From assembly GCA_026075535.2 (NCBI GenBank), contig AP026538.1, positions 5,208,001-5,272,000 of the forward strand: a stretch of 64,000 nucleotides of DNA. Reading direction: 5' to 3'. This document shows, piece after piece, positions 9,721-20,464 of the stretch. The notes below the pieces were generated by a model, which ran no database searches, was not told where the DNA came from, and saw only the letters and a program-made list of their open reading frames with translations. This DNA comes from Tricholoma matsutake. Its lineage: Eukaryota; Basidiomycota; Agaricomycetes; Agaricales; Tricholomataceae. How positions within the stretch are numbered: the first letter of the stretch is position 1; each line of letters begins with the position of its first letter. The position numbers were made by a program, and so were the translations under genes.

Positions 9721-11745
9721 TCAGATGATCTCTAGTACCTTGTCCCCACACTGCTCAATCTCATCCCATCGAGTTTTTGTTTTCAGCTCCATGGTCAAAT
9801 TTATCTTGTGGTAGTGTGTCCAATCAATAATGTGGTTAAGCACCTCATTCAGCATGATGAATGTTGGTCCAAGGTCATGGAGGTGCATCCATAGTGAGCA
9901 GCTGTTGCATTCTCCCACCAATCTTCTAATGCTTCTCCCAGCTTGCAATCATCAGCTGCCATCTTGTACCCCAGCTCCAACCATGACCAAGGTAGGAGTT
10001 GATCCAACTTTCAAGGTGGGACTTTGAAGAAGTCAAATGATGTTGGATTATGAAGGTCACAGCAAAGCCATGAGATGGGAAGAGCACAATGAGAACAACT
10101 CTCAGGGACAGTAGGATTGCATTGCTGGTGATCTGACACTGCCAGTGTCATGGTGAGAAGATAGAAGATCAACAACACATCAAAGCATCCACAAATGGAA
10201 GGTACCGACCAGCTTTGCCATTCTTGAAGTACATGTTGAGTGGAGTCATCAACATGGAAACCCTCAAGGACCTGCATTAATGAAGTCGTCCATGACTGGT
10301 TCAAGGGTGCATTTTGTTGATTTCCTTCTTTTGTGGTTTCTCGGCTAGTTCCAAGTACCTTACATGCATCTCCTCCAGTTTGGTTTTGCATTCATCTGCT
10401 GAGTCATCTGATGATCCTTCAACATTGCCAGATTCCTCAACCTGCAATACCATGGTCATGCCCTGGGTACCCTCAATTCTATGACACCATTTAGTCAGAG
10501 GATGCCACACTTTTTCCTGCCTTGCATTTTTTTGTCTCCTCTTTCTTGTTGCATATTTCATCAAAATGTTCCTTTTTTTATGAGAAACACAGCAGTAGCC
10601 TCAAGGGCCAGATTCTGACCTGCACTTCCAAATATTTGCCATAACATTGACAGGGTACATGTTGTTTTCCACTGTACCACTAATTCCACATCAGGAACAT
10701 CCATTCCCTAGTTTCTCATAAGTAATATATATATATATATCACGTGATCATACTAGCTCACCATTCCAAAAGAATCTGTTGTGAATAAACCCCATGTATG
10801 GCCTCCACCAAATTGAGTAGCTTCACCATCTTTAAGGACATCTGACATGTCAGAATTGAGCCACTTGATCTTGTCTCAAACTTCTGGTGGTAAGAGTGAT
10901 CGTAGATGATTACATGCATGTATCACTTCATTGATGTCATCAAAGAAGACCAAAAATTTGGGTGGCAGTGGGTCTCCCAGCTTCCAGTTGCATAGCACAA
11001 ACTCAAGATCAACAAAAACTCAAGATCAACAAAGCTACCTAGAGGACTGAGTGTTTGGCATACACACATGTGGATATTGGGATGGTCACTTGATTGGTGG
11101 AAGACAGCAAGATTTTCCATTTGGAGCTGAAGAATGGATCTGACATCATTGAATAACAAAGGTGGGAGTGTTGCAAAAGTGATCATGATTGGAATACTTC
11201 TCGGGAGTACAAACTGGAGACATCCAACTTCTTTGTATTCAGAGCAGAAATCTCCCCAAGCACTGATACAATGTGCCTCATTGAAAACCAAACTGATGAT
11301 TTAATCTGTAAAACAAGGATTTATAGCAAGCCATTCAAAACCTCCATCTGATTTCATCAGCTGTTCAGGATTAATAATGACTGCATGATACTCCAGATTC
11401 TCAATAGCCTTGAGTCATACAAAACACTATGTCCTCCTTTCATGCATAAGAAGGACAAAACTTATGCAAAAGTTCTCTGCAGTGGCTGTAACAGCACTGA
11501 TAAAAATAGCCATGAAGCCAGCCTTGGTGAGAGTAGCAACATTCTGTTTGCCCAAAATGTTCAGTGGTGTGAAGATTTTCTGGACTTTACCGGGAGGTCG
11601 AAACAACAGTGGCATCCAGAAGGTAAGAGTCTTGCCCATGCCAGTCCTCACTATGAAAGCAATGTCTTTATCACCTCTCAAAACTGCATTGACTACTGTA
11701 AGAGTACCACTATTCTTACAACAATCGATCAAATATCTGCTTATG
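9721..11745 (-). pseudogene. RecQ-like DEAH helicase, decayed
   Basis: Minus-strand relic of a RecQ-family 3'-5' DNA helicase of the type repeated many times in mushroom genomes. From its start: VNAVLRGDKDIAFIVRTGMGKT (Walker A, G-x-G-K-T, about 11620-11690), FTPLNILGKQ (motif Ia), INPEQLM, then VFNEAHCISAWGDF (about 11245-11290), in which the Walker B DEAH has become NEAH. Motif III-like TFATLPPLLF follows, then PNIHM. A later part carries Cys-rich CNPTVPESCSHC and the tail DWTHYHKINLTMEL..TRWDE (9721-9860), which I associate with the C-terminal extension of these helicases. Many stops and shifts make it non-functional. An ATATATATATATAT tract sits at about 10726. Confidence 0.75.
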
Positions 11746-12269
11746 TAAGATACACAATCATGTGTATGAGTTGGACAGTGTATCTTGGTTCATTATCATA
11801 TCATTTCCTGTATTAGTCAATATCTGTTGCTACATTCTAGTTTATCTCTGTTCCTCTCCTGAGTGGTAATAGTCCCACATACTATTGTTATACTTTTTTT
11901 TAAACTCAAGCCTCAATATCTAGGGCATTTTCCCCTCACAGAGAACCACCTATATCACTGCCTACACCTGACCAACCTCCTTGATCCTTGATCCATTTAA
12001 TCTACCTGCCAATTTAACCACAACCAAATTCATTCACCAAATACACTCAGAAGGACGACTCCGCCAACAACTTTGGTGACAGCCACTGGTGTCCAAACTG
12101 CATCACCACACTGTTATTTTGCTTATTGTGCCCCACAGAACTGACAAAATTGCCACCTACCAGATACAAAAGCAAACTGGTGACAAACATGGCAAAACTG
12201 CCCATCCATTTTTTTTCATACACAGGATGTCCACATAAATCCCCCCAAACTGTCTTGCCTCCCCTCTAG
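11746..12269. other. No recognised gene
   Basis: Short frames only. It probably belongs to the 5' part of the decayed gypsy element whose gag fragment follows, but no LTR or primer-binding site was identified. Confidence 0.4.
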
Positions 12270-12896
12270 CACCACCCCTCTGATGACTAGATCATGGGAG
12301 GATGAGCTCATTGCCGACCAGATTTCCTTGCAAGGCAAAGAAGGATTCTTGTTGTGGGTCAGTAAAGTCCACAACATGAACACTAAGCTCAGGATTGTAG
12401 GCTCTGTGTACCATATCAACCCTGCCCACCTTCGCCACCACTTTGTCCCTCATCTCAGTGATGAGATGTTTCTACTGTGCTCAGAATGGCAAAGCAACTG
12501 GCTCAACAGTCGGTGCTATGGATGCCATCACTGATCTGAATCAATGGCAAGACCACCTGGTCCTGCTTGAGCAGGACCTCCAAGCTGACTGACAAATGGG
12601 CATCCTTTGAAGCAGCCAAGAAAACCAATAATATTCTTCATGACTCCTCAGTTACAAACACTGCTGCCTCCACCACCAGATGGCCTGCTCTACCCCCCCT
12701 CACTGATGACAAGAAATGCCTCCTCACAGAGCACGCCAGGTGCTTCAAGTGCTGAATCTTTTACACTGGAAATTTTTCATGTGCATGCACTGGAGACCAG
12801 CTGACCCTAGAAGTTTGCAAACATGTTACAGCAGCATATGCAGCCAAAGCCAAAACCCTCACTGAGAAGATGAACACCTCAAAGCCAGCTGCCATT
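12270..12896 (+). pseudogene. Ty3/gypsy gag fragment
   Basis: The N-terminal readable part (about 12283-12500: SWEDELIADQISLQGKEGF, then HINPAHLRHHFVPHLSDEM) resembles the capsid region of basidiomycete gypsy Gag. After a shift near 12500 it continues with LEQDLQAD, PALPPLTDDKKCLLTEHARC and CFKC (about 12690-12750), a linker and partial zinc-knuckle start. The sequence is cut at 12897 by family-A element A2. The rest of the element is not on the other side of A2, so a deletion or recombination event is likely. Several stops are present. Confidence 0.6.
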
Positions 12897-13194
12897 GAAG
12901 TACTTTACACTCCCCCCCCCCCAGTCCGAGTGGACTCTGCTCGGACACACTCAGACACTTGGACTGTCCGAGGACTTCACTCAGACTCTGCTCGGACTCT
13001 GCTCAGACACTTGGACTGTCCTAGGACTGTCTGAGTTGTCTGAGTAAAGTCCGAGGACTGCACTTGGACCGCACTTGGACTTTGCTCGGACAACATCAAT
13101 TGTGCATTTATTTACACCTTCTAAAGTACTGTCCAAGTAAAGTCTGAGTTCCAGTCTTAGAGAAAGTCTTATAAGTCTCACAAAATGATGTGTG

Positions 13195-13285
13195 CACAGC
13201 AGGAATTGAACCAATAGCCTTGTGGACTAGCAATCACATGATGACAAAACATGCACACTCTACCACTTAAGCCAAGTAGTCATTT
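13195..13285 (-). promoter_or_regulatory. tRNA-like module (A2, left)
   Basis: On the minus strand: A-box TGGCTTAAGTGG (13263-13274) and B-box GGTTCAATTCC (13202-13212), with an anticodon-stem-like GCATG..CATGT between them. It reads toward the left terminus. The arms are too degenerate and the loop too long for a working tRNA. It shares TTTGTCAT..CATGTGATT with the module at 21648-21735. Confidence 0.6.
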
Positions 13286-13357
13286 AAAGTGACATACACT
13301 ATATCTATTTATTACTGAAATCTAATTTTTTATATATCATGAATAGATTATTAAATT

Positions 13358-13448
13358 GACCCCCTCACATCTGTGCGAGGGGTAATTAATATGGGTAATT
13401 AATATGTATAATACTAAGCCCTCCCCTCACACGCTCGAGGGGAGGGGG
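13358..13448. repeat. C-run/G-run hairpins (A2)
   Basis: Two successive stem-loops: CCCCTCACATCTGTGCGAGGGG (13362-13382) and CCTCCCCTCACACGCTCGAGG with a following G-run (13421-13448), separated by AT-rich TAATTAATATG. Similar hairpins occur in A1 and A3 at the same relative place. Confidence 0.65.
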
Positions 13449-13770
13449 CCGTAACTATCAATTATAAAAATTAAAATTAAAAACACCCACCCAACTGCTT
13501 GTGGCAGTGTTTGTCTCTCCCTGGGTCGTCCCCTGGCGGTCTTGCTCTCCTGTCCCCATTCTTCTCCTCCCCGAACCACCCCACAAGCAGATGCTCATAG
13601 GCATGGGGCAGGTGTTGTCGTGGGTGTCCCCACTCTCATTGTTGTCTCCCTTCCCTCTTGTCTCCTTCCCCCTTGTCTCTTCCCCCTCACCTTCCACCCT
13701 GCAAGCAGGGGCTCGCAGCAGTGGTGGTGGTGGTGTCATCATCGTCATCGTCATCAGTAGTAGTTCGTAC

Positions 13771-13826
13771 CTATAAAAAGTTAGTTAGGATCGAAAAATG
13801 AAATGAGAAAAGAAAAAAAAACTTAC
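13771..13826 (-). other. Intron-like unit (A2, first)
   Basis: Minus strand: AGGTAAGT, T-run, TCCTAACTAAC branch-like sequence, then TATAG. 56 nt. No strong hairpin lies at this copy's donor site. Confidence 0.45.
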
Positions 13827-14117
13827 CTAGGACCCCTAATCGTGGTTGTTCCACCCATTGTCCACCCTACGAGCAGTGGCTTGTAGGGCTGGGGCAGGTG
13901 CTGTCATTGTTCCCTTCCATCATCATCATTCCACCCACCATCCACCCCATGAGCAGTTGCTCGTGAGGCTGGAGGCAGGTGGTGTGTCCTGCATGGTGGG
14001 TGTGCGTAGCCGTTCTTGTCATTTCAAAGTTGCACCCATTCCCACCCCGCGAGCAGCTGCTCATGGCAGTGGTTCTGAGTGCTCGTTGTCGTTGTCGTCA
14101 GCAGTACTAGATAATAC

Positions 14118-14161
14118 CTAAAAAAGTTTGTTAGTAACAAAAACAAGAAAAAAAAATTTAC
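14118..14161 (-). other. Intron-like unit (A2, second)
   Basis: Minus strand: GTAAAT, T-run, GTTACTAACAAAC branch-like sequence, then TTTTTTAG. 44 nt, near the lower limit for fungal introns. It follows the hairpin at 14166-14199. Confidence 0.45.
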
Positions 14162-14165
14162 CGAT

Positions 14166-14199
14166 GGCCCAAGAGACATCAAACGACATCTCTTGGGCC
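14166..14199 (-). repeat. Hairpin beside the 5' splice-like site (A2)
   Basis: GGCCCAAGAGA / TCTCTTGGGCC arms, with inner GACATC..GACATC words in the loop. It lies 5 bases from the GTAAAT donor-like site on the minus strand. The arm sequence matches the A0 hairpin at 331-358. Confidence 0.65.
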
Positions 14200-14539
14200 T
14201 TTTCTTCATTTGCTTTGCCTTCCTTTCATTGTTTCCTGCTCATCCCCTCATCATTCCATCTCCCAGTCCCAGTCATCTCCAGTCACCTTGTTGTGTTGTC
14301 GTTCCATTTGGCCAAGTCGATGTCGCCATTGTCTTGCTGTTTTGCAGTTGTACCTGTTCCCACCCCGCAAGCAGTTGCTTGCAGTGGTGGTTCTGGGTCC
14401 TAGGGTGATGGCTGTGTCAGCCATTGTCATGGTTTTGAGGCTGTGGCGTCGTTATAACATAGATAAAATTTATCATTACAGAAATTTCAGTTAGTTAAAC
14501 AAAACAACAAAAATCATGTAAAAAAACACTTACAAGTGA

Positions 14540-14567
14540 GCCCAAACAACAATGCCATTGTTTGGGC
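14540..14567 (-). repeat. Second splice-site hairpin (A2)
   Basis: Arms GCCCAAACAA and CATTGTTTGGGC. On the minus strand it is followed within 7 bases by GTAAGT (14528-14533) and a CTAAC-like sequence. The acceptor of this unit is unclear (possibly CAG at about 14442). Confidence 0.55.
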
Positions 14568-14684
14568 TTGTTCCCATTGTTGGTTATTGGGGTAGGAGGT
14601 AAGGAGGAGGCAGTGCCATTGCCAGCGTTGTTGATGATGTGGCTGTGTTGATTTGTTATCACAGCCAGGGCAGTACATAGAGAG

Positions 14685-14760
14685 ATATAACTACTTTGCT
14701 GACTTAATTGTACTTTATCATGTGACTATGAGGGTTCAATCCCTGTGGTAGCCACAGATT
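14685..14760 (+). promoter_or_regulatory. tRNA-like module (A2, right)
   Basis: A good B-box GGGTTCAATCCC (14733-14744) is preceded by TTATCATGTGA, shared with the other modules. The A-box is weak. It reads toward the right terminus. Confidence 0.45.
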
Positions 14761-15014
14761 TTTCAGTCAATTATATAAGCAACTCAGACAGTCCTAGGAC
14801 TGTCTGAGTGCTGGTCCACTCAGACTCCACTCGGATGCTCAGACTCAGCTCAGACTGGACATTTAGTTTGGCAGGACTTTCAGCCAAAGAAGTCCAAACA
14901 AAGTCCAAGCAAAGTCCTTGGACAGTCCTAGGACTGTCTGAGTGTCTGAGCGGAGTCCACTCAGATTTGGGGGGGGAGTGTAAAGACCTCGAGTAACCTT
15001 GTAGATAAGTACCC

Positions 15015-15640
15015 ATCCAAGATGATCTAGCTAGGGTTGAGCAACATGGTGAAGGTAATCAATCATGTTTCAACTGATGCCAGAAATTCTCAACATTCAT
15101 TGTTGTGCAAAGGCATGAAATGTATGGTGATGTTGAACATGCCCAGAGACCCCACATTTTTGGTGCATACCAGCTTGACCACATGTATCCCCAGACCTCT
15201 CGATGACCTCTTGTATAGCAGAAATTATACATCTCATAAGCTGCATTTCAATAAATCTTTTCCTTGTCCCACTTTCCATCTTGTTCAGCAAAGAGTGGAT
15301 GCTGACAGTAATGTTTTGGAAACAAATGAAGGAGTTGCTGTTGATGGGCAGCAGGACAAAAGACATAGGATGGATCCTTTGAAGTTACTTTATCAGCATC
15401 AAACATCCAGTCAGGGCCATCTTCAGCATCCTGATCATTATTTTGAGCCTTTTTGCAGTATCTGTCTACCTCATTCAATAAATTGTCTTCATTTTCATCA
15501 TCATATCCATCTTCATCTCTTCATTACTGTCCCATCATCATTCATTTTCTTGTCCTCTGAGTTATTGTCATCAGAGCACTCTGGAATCAGAACTAAACTA
15601 CAGATGACTCCATTTAGTTGAATAATGAGACGTGGTGGAT
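15015..15640 (-). pseudogene. Transposase-like fragment (MULE-type, tentative)
   Basis: Minus-strand remnant. Readable parts in order: GPDWMFDADKV and PSYVFCPAAHQQQLLHLF, then HYCQHPLFAEQDGKW (about 15250-15400), AYEMYNFCYTRGHREVWGY (about 15185-15240), SWYAPKMWGLWA, and TTMNVENFWHQLKHDYLHH (about 15050-15110). I associate this block with a MULE/SWIM-type transposase family found in Agaricomycetes, but the family name is from memory and uncertain. TGA or TAG interrupts it at least twice. Family-A copy A2 cuts it at 14989 and the rest is absent on the far side. Confidence 0.5.
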
Positions 15641-16118
15641 GTGTGGTGATAGGTCCACCTTGTGGCTAAGCTCTGAAAATGACACAACACACTCTGACAC
15701 ATTCCCCATGATACACTCCAATTTTGCGACCACTTACGAACACTTATGAACACACAAAACAATGTTGCATTGTTTTGAACAACTTCATACACTTCAAATG
15801 TCTCCAGCCACCGTATTCATATTGCACTGCACTTTGGACACACATTCCCAACATTCTACACATTTACACATCACATTCCGGGCATGCCAGACATGAGGAG
15901 AGACAATGGCTAGCACTTTAGAGTGCATTGAGGTGCTTTTCAATGTTTTCTTGATTTATTGGAACAACAGGACAGGGGCTTTGATATATTATGACCTTGC
16001 ACATTTTCTTCCTCATCCTTTTTCCTTTTCTAGTTCAATCTCTTTAAAAACATATATAACCTTGTACTATCTACCTGTCTCAGGAAGAAATCGTCTTCAC
16101 TGATTGTCTATCGTCTGA
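15641..16118. other. No recognised gene; insertion site of the LINE
   Basis: AT-rich, with a promoter-like CTTTAAAAACATATATAACC stretch at about 16043. A similar stretch lies inside element E (about 33315), so this is probably repeat-derived. The 9-bp ATCGTCTGA (16110-16118) is the left copy of the LINE target duplication. Confidence 0.5.
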
Positions 16119-16336
16119 ATTTTTTTTTTTTTTTCTTTCCCATTTATTCTCCATTGTGGTGTACCATATGTGAGAGACTAAATATGTACTGTAGTATGTC
16201 ATTTTGAGCCATTCTGCTATGCAATATCTTCTTAGACATATGCTTGGAGGGGCCCAGAGGGTCCTTGAAGTGCTGTTGGCACTAGATTAAGTGGTGCTGA
16301 GTCTGAGGGTAAGGTATGATGTGTGTCTGCGTCGGT

Positions 16337-17466
16337 TTCCTATCTTCCCTCTCGTTCATTTCTCTTGTGTTCTCCCATTTTGGGTAGCTCCCCAAATGTG
16401 TCATGCATCCATCTCATCTCTGCCAGGAATCTAAACAAGGCTCGTAGCATTCTAGCATTCTCCTGGATGTGAGGATTTTTGTGACATCAATGTTCCTGCC
16501 ACCTGTGCTGTTTTGCAATGTTTGTCTTGCTGCTTAGTTTGCTGGACAGTGCAGCAGTAGGTGTTGTACCATTTTGTCATTCTGTAGGCATACTGGGCAG
16601 ATTGGTGAGTTCATTTTTCTGATGTGAAATAGATGCTTAGCTAAGGGTGCGTGCACCATTCTCAACTGTGCAAGGATGCTAGCTAGCTTTCTTGGGAGCC
16701 TCATAACAACTTACAAGGTCAATACACTTGTGGGATGGGGTTGAGGGATCCATCTTCATCATCCTGGTGTAGCATTTCAAGGCTTTCCAACCCTTTTGTG
16801 CATGTTGCTTGAGTTTTTCATTGTGCATCCATGTAATAGTGGGTTTGCTGTGTGGTAGGGTCATTCTCAGGAGTTTTGGGAGTTTGCATGCCTCATTGCT
16901 CCCCTCTGTGACTGCTTTCTTTGCCTCCTCATCTGCTTGTTTGTTACCCTTGACTCCTCTGTGACCTGGTGCCCACTTGTTATACCCTGATGCTTCTTCC
17001 GTATTGCTGCTATACTCTCATGAAGTGCATCAAAGATATAATGCCCTGGGCTTGGCCTCATTAGCTGTGTAGCCATGATGGCGGCTCGATTGTCGACATA
17101 AATGTTTGCCTACTGTATGTTCCACTCATTAGAGATAAGTTTGACTCCTAATAGGGTGCCTACTCCCTCTCCCTTGCATACCATGTGATGACATTGCAGG
17201 CCGAGCTGACATCTCAGCTTGATCTTGAGGTTCCCATTCCTGTATAATACAGTTGCTGCTCCGATTTTACCCTCCATACCTGAGCTATCAGTGAAGACTT
17301 TGATGTCTGGGTTGTCGTTCTGTATACTTTCTATTGCTCTGTCAGTATCGGCTATCACCTCTGTGGTTACTCCCAGTTTCCACCTTGTATCGAAGTGTGC
17401 AGCTTCCACAGTTTCCACCTTCTGTGGTTGGATTCCATATCTATGCATAAGGTTGTGTAGAGGCAT
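16337..17466 (-). pseudogene. LINE ORF2 C-terminus: RNase H and Cys/His tail
   Basis: The RNase H region begins VFTDSSGMEGKIGAATVLYR (about 17240-17295; the first catalytic Asp of TD[GS]S is present). It continues with a CKGEGVGTLLGVKLI helix (catalytic Glu region) and IYVDNRAAIMATQL (third acidic position), with a TAG at about 17113 between them. The far end has HAPLAKHLFHIRKM, then CPVCLQNDKMVQHLLLHCP (about 16550-16610), a zinc-binding tail like that of zf-RVT proteins. The probable terminal stop is near 16340. Several TGA/TAG codons and shifts break it. RNase H would remove RNA from the cDNA hybrid during target-primed reverse transcription. Confidence 0.75.
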
Positions 17467-17663
17467 TGAGTGTCATTTTACCAGTCTGTTTGCTGCATTT
17501 ATGATTGGTTTGTGTAGGGGGTGAGATCTTGGGAGGGTTGCTAGGTGCATGGCTGCTCTGTGTTGGTGTTTGTTGACAAGTAGGTGAAAGGGGAGTAGGT
17601 TGGCCATAACTCTATGACGTCTGTGGCAGTCATCTTCATGGCTCCCATCATCATAATAGTGGC

Positions 17664-19405
17664 TCATCTCTGGATTGTTGCAAGCTTATTGATTGCCACA
17701 TGGCTAGCACATTCATACATTGCTCTTTTGCCCACATTCTGCTGTGGGGTAAGAAATATGTCAGCTGCATATAGCATACAAGGGACTGCAATGGAGAGGT
17801 ATAATTGCCATATGTATTTGGCATTCATTCCCTTCAATGTGCGGGCCAATCGTCCAAATTGTATGAGCCAGTCTTGCCCTTTGGCGAGGGCTGTTGCACA
17901 CTGTGCTTTCCAGTTTAGCTTGTTGTCCACTATTACACCCAAGAATTGTGCTGTATCCTTTGACTGAATGCGCTGGTTACCTAGCATCAGTGCTTGTCTT
18001 GGCATTGGGATTCTTTCACTTGTGTTGATTGGGTTGGGGACTCGTTTTCTCGATGTGTTGAGCAGTTGGAACTTCTCAATTCCAAACTTGCAGTTGTGTG
18101 TTTTGGCCCACTCAAAGACTCCTCCCGTATGATTCATGATGTCCCATAGTTTGTTGTGTGTTTCATTGAAGTTTTTGCCAGATACTGACCACTGCATCGG
18201 CTATGAATAGCAATACCTGTTCTCCTGCTTTGAGTACCGGGATTTTTAATAGGTCAGCATTATAAATGAGGTATGATATGCCTGAGAGGGGGTCTCCCTG
18301 GTCCAGTCCGTTCAGCACTTCGAAAGTGTCTGTCTGGTAGTTGTCAAAGAATAGTACTGTTTTCTGATTTTTCAGTCATCACTCCATCCATTCTGTATAC
18401 TCCCTTGGGATTCCTCGTTTCCTCATGTTGTGGATGAGCCGGTCAATGTCCACACTGGGAAAGGCCCCTTTGATGTCAAGGAATAGGACTGAGGCTACCT
18501 GACCCTTATGCCACACGTCCTTAATTGTTTTCAGGAGCAGGTGAATGGAGTCCATAGTAGTCCGTCCTGGTCTTGCCCCAAAATGGTTGGCTGGGAGAAT
18601 GTCATGTATCTCGCACATGGTGGTCATGTCCTCTGCCTGGCAGCTGTTGAGGAGCTTGGAGATGCCATCCGATAATATGTACAACTGGTCGCCATGTGGA
18701 TGTGATGGTGTAGTCTGGTTTGCCAGGCTTTTTGAGGATCAGGGTTTCTGTGCATGCCCATTCCTGTGGATAGTATTTCAGCATGTTGGTGGTGCAGAAG
18801 AGTGGCCTGAGAAATGGAACAAGCTGTTCTCTAGTGTGTATTAAGATGGAATTTGGTGCTGATCCTTTCTTGCTGACTTTGTAAGGTTTCATCCTTTTTA
18901 TAGCGCAGTGTACCTGGGCATCTGTGATATTCTTGAAGTTCCACCATGGGGGTGGGTACCAGAACTTTTGAGGTGTGGCTTCCAGATCCGGGTTCAGGGG
19001 TAGAAAGAAGGTCTCATAAAAGAGTTGGCCCTTGCTTCAGTTGTCTATGACTTCTCTGATTGCCTGCTTTGTTATAGGGTCTCTGACTTGTATTGTCAGG
19101 ATTTTCACCTTTCCTGCATCAGTAGCCAGTGAAGTGACTAATCTACTTGCCTGCTGGATACTCGTTTTATCTAGGCCCTCTAGCCATTCAACCCAGTGTT
19201 TGGCTTTTGTTGTATGGATCATCTCCGAGTATTGGTTTCTCTGCTGCCAGTACTTTTCATGAATGGGGTGTTGTGGGTTTGCCCTGTGGTATTTTGACTT
19301 TCCACCTAGTCGTTGCATCATCCTCTTTTTGTTGGCCAGTTCTGTCATCCAGGATCTCTTGGAATACGGGCTTGGTTTTGTAGTTTTGATGTGCTGTGCT
19401 ATCAC
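17664..19405 (-). pseudogene. LINE ORF2 reverse transcriptase
   Basis: In order: KAKHWVEWLEGLD (linker), KRMKPYKVSKKGSAPNSIL (about 18840-18900), TETLILKKPGKPDY, HFGARPGRTTMDSIHLLL (about 18535-18590), VLFLDIKGAFPSVDIDRL (RT palm motif with the first Asp, about 18445-18500), then LDQGDPLSGISYLIY-like sequence and the catalytic strand near 18195. There the expected F-V-D-D reads F-I-A-D, so the first Asp of the catalytic pair is Ala. A one-base shift follows directly. The thumb region (GKNFNETHNKLWDIM, EWAKTHNCKFGIEKFQLL) is readable to about 17664. Non-functional. Confidence 0.8.
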
Positions 19406-19555
19406 AACTTAAATTGCAAGACTCAACCTATCCAAAGCTATGTTGAAGTCTTGGATGTTTTCGATCTCTGTAGGCATAGGGATGTTAGCTAGGTTTTCTT
19501 CCAGAGTTTTGACCAGCTTGCCCCAGACCGTTAGTCTGAAATTCAGTCTGAGTTC

Positions 19556-20464
19556 TCAAGCCACTCTCATTGTGTGCATGTTGAGGAGTGTGATGATTGG
19601 GTAATGATCCATTTTGACCGGCCATGTTGCATCATCTGTGTTGCATTTGATGATCATGTTCATGAGGTCCTTGGTGCAGAACACATTGTCGACTCTTGTA
19701 TGGTTTCCTGTGCTGTGGACCCACAGGGTCGGGATGAATGGCAGTAATGCCATTTTCATATCATGGTGTGCTAACATGTTTAGTAACAGTTGTGCCAGGT
19801 CCAGGTTCTCTCATGTGAATAGATGCTCATTTCTTGGTTTGTCCCATATCAGGTGGTGTCTGTTAAAGTCCCCCGCCCACATTGTGTGGATGGGGCCTGG
19901 TATCTGTTGTTGTCTGTTTTGGTCTCGCATGAATGCTGAAATTTGTGTCAGTGCATCGTTATTGTTGCCATCATTGTGGATATTGATGACACATAACATA
20001 CCAAAGTTACCTGTGAGTTCTATGGTGGTTATGTCTGGGTGCTGGAAGTGTAGTTGTTTCCATTTATCTGTAACAAGGTTAGTGTTGATGAGTATGATAG
20101 ATCTGGTCTTGTCCGGATGCTTGTCATGGGTATTTGGGTATATTGTAGACCATTGTTGATTGGCTCTCATTTTGCCTCTGAAGTCGATGTAGGGTTCTTG
20201 TATTATACAAATGTCACAGTCATTGCATCTGAGGCTTTGGAGTAGGTCCAGTTGGCTTATCAGTGACTTGTTAACGTTTTGCTGTCTTATTTGAATGGGC
20301 TTCGTCGAGTTGTCCTGATTGGGGTCTTCAGACATATTCGAGGGGTGTGTGTTCTCTCCTCCGTAGCAGGGCATCCGGTCTTGGCCCCGGTCCTTCCTTG
20401 TTGGGGTCGCTGTCTCCCCAAAACATGTTGTGTTGTGCTGCATCGTTTCCCATGCCTCCTAGTC
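19556..20464 (-). pseudogene. LINE ORF2 APE-type endonuclease
   Basis: Exonuclease-endonuclease-phosphatase domain that nicks target DNA. Readable frame 19811-20443, starting near the ORF2 start: IRQQNVNKSLISQLDLLQSL, DICIIQEPYIDFRG (metal-binding Glu), TRSIILINTNL, CVINIHNDGNN, and GDFNRHHLIWDK (catalytic G-D-F-N, about 19835-19870). After a stop at 19811 it continues through STGNHTRVDNVF to MDHYPI (catalytic D-H pair, about 19600). MITE B1 is inserted just upstream at 20465. The ORF2 start may lie on the far side of B1, so I do not assign one. Confidence 0.8.

Larger units (their letters stand above)
13570..14395 (-). repeat. GAGCAGNNGCTC palindromic array (A2)
   Basis: Six degenerate copies of about 30 bp with the core ACCCYRYGAGCAGNNGCTCR followed by a GGCNTGG-like tail, near 13573, 13696, 13861, 13941, 14041 and 14360. 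The minus strand of several can be read as HEQLLxGWxxG, for example PHEQLLMGWMVGG at about 13935-13975. Spacing is irregular (80-320 bp), unlike a tandem satellite. Confidence 0.65.
12897..14988 (-). mobile_element. Family-A TIR element, copy A2
   Basis: About 2.09 kb. The left end is GTACTTTACACTCCCC and the right end is GGGGGGGAGTGTAAAGACCTC. Both subterminal zones consist of CTCGGACT / GGACTGTCCTAGGACTGTC-type words specific to this copy. Modules in order: tRNA-like (13195-13285, minus), two C/G hairpins (13358-13448), six GAGCAGNNGCTC palindromic units (13570-14395), intron-like units, two splice-site hairpins and a right tRNA-like module. No matching target duplication is found, and the flanks belong to different broken genes. 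Confidence 0.75.

Noticed and set aside
10725..10740. AT dinucleotide tract as origin or promoter
   Set aside because: Short microsatellite inside a dead helicase; nothing around it supports a function.
13195..13285. Functional tRNA gene
   Set aside because: Good A and B boxes, but acceptor and T stems do not close and the anticodon loop is oversized; treated as a tRNA-like relic.
12897..14988. Assigning family A to hAT or Mutator
   Set aside because: Duplications of 8 or 9 bp cannot be told apart at the ends, and the terminal bases do not match the hAT TARNG rule or a long MULE TIR.
15037..15621. Plus-strand 194-codon protein
   Set aside because: It is the antisense shadow of the minus-strand transposase fragment, which has recognisable motifs.
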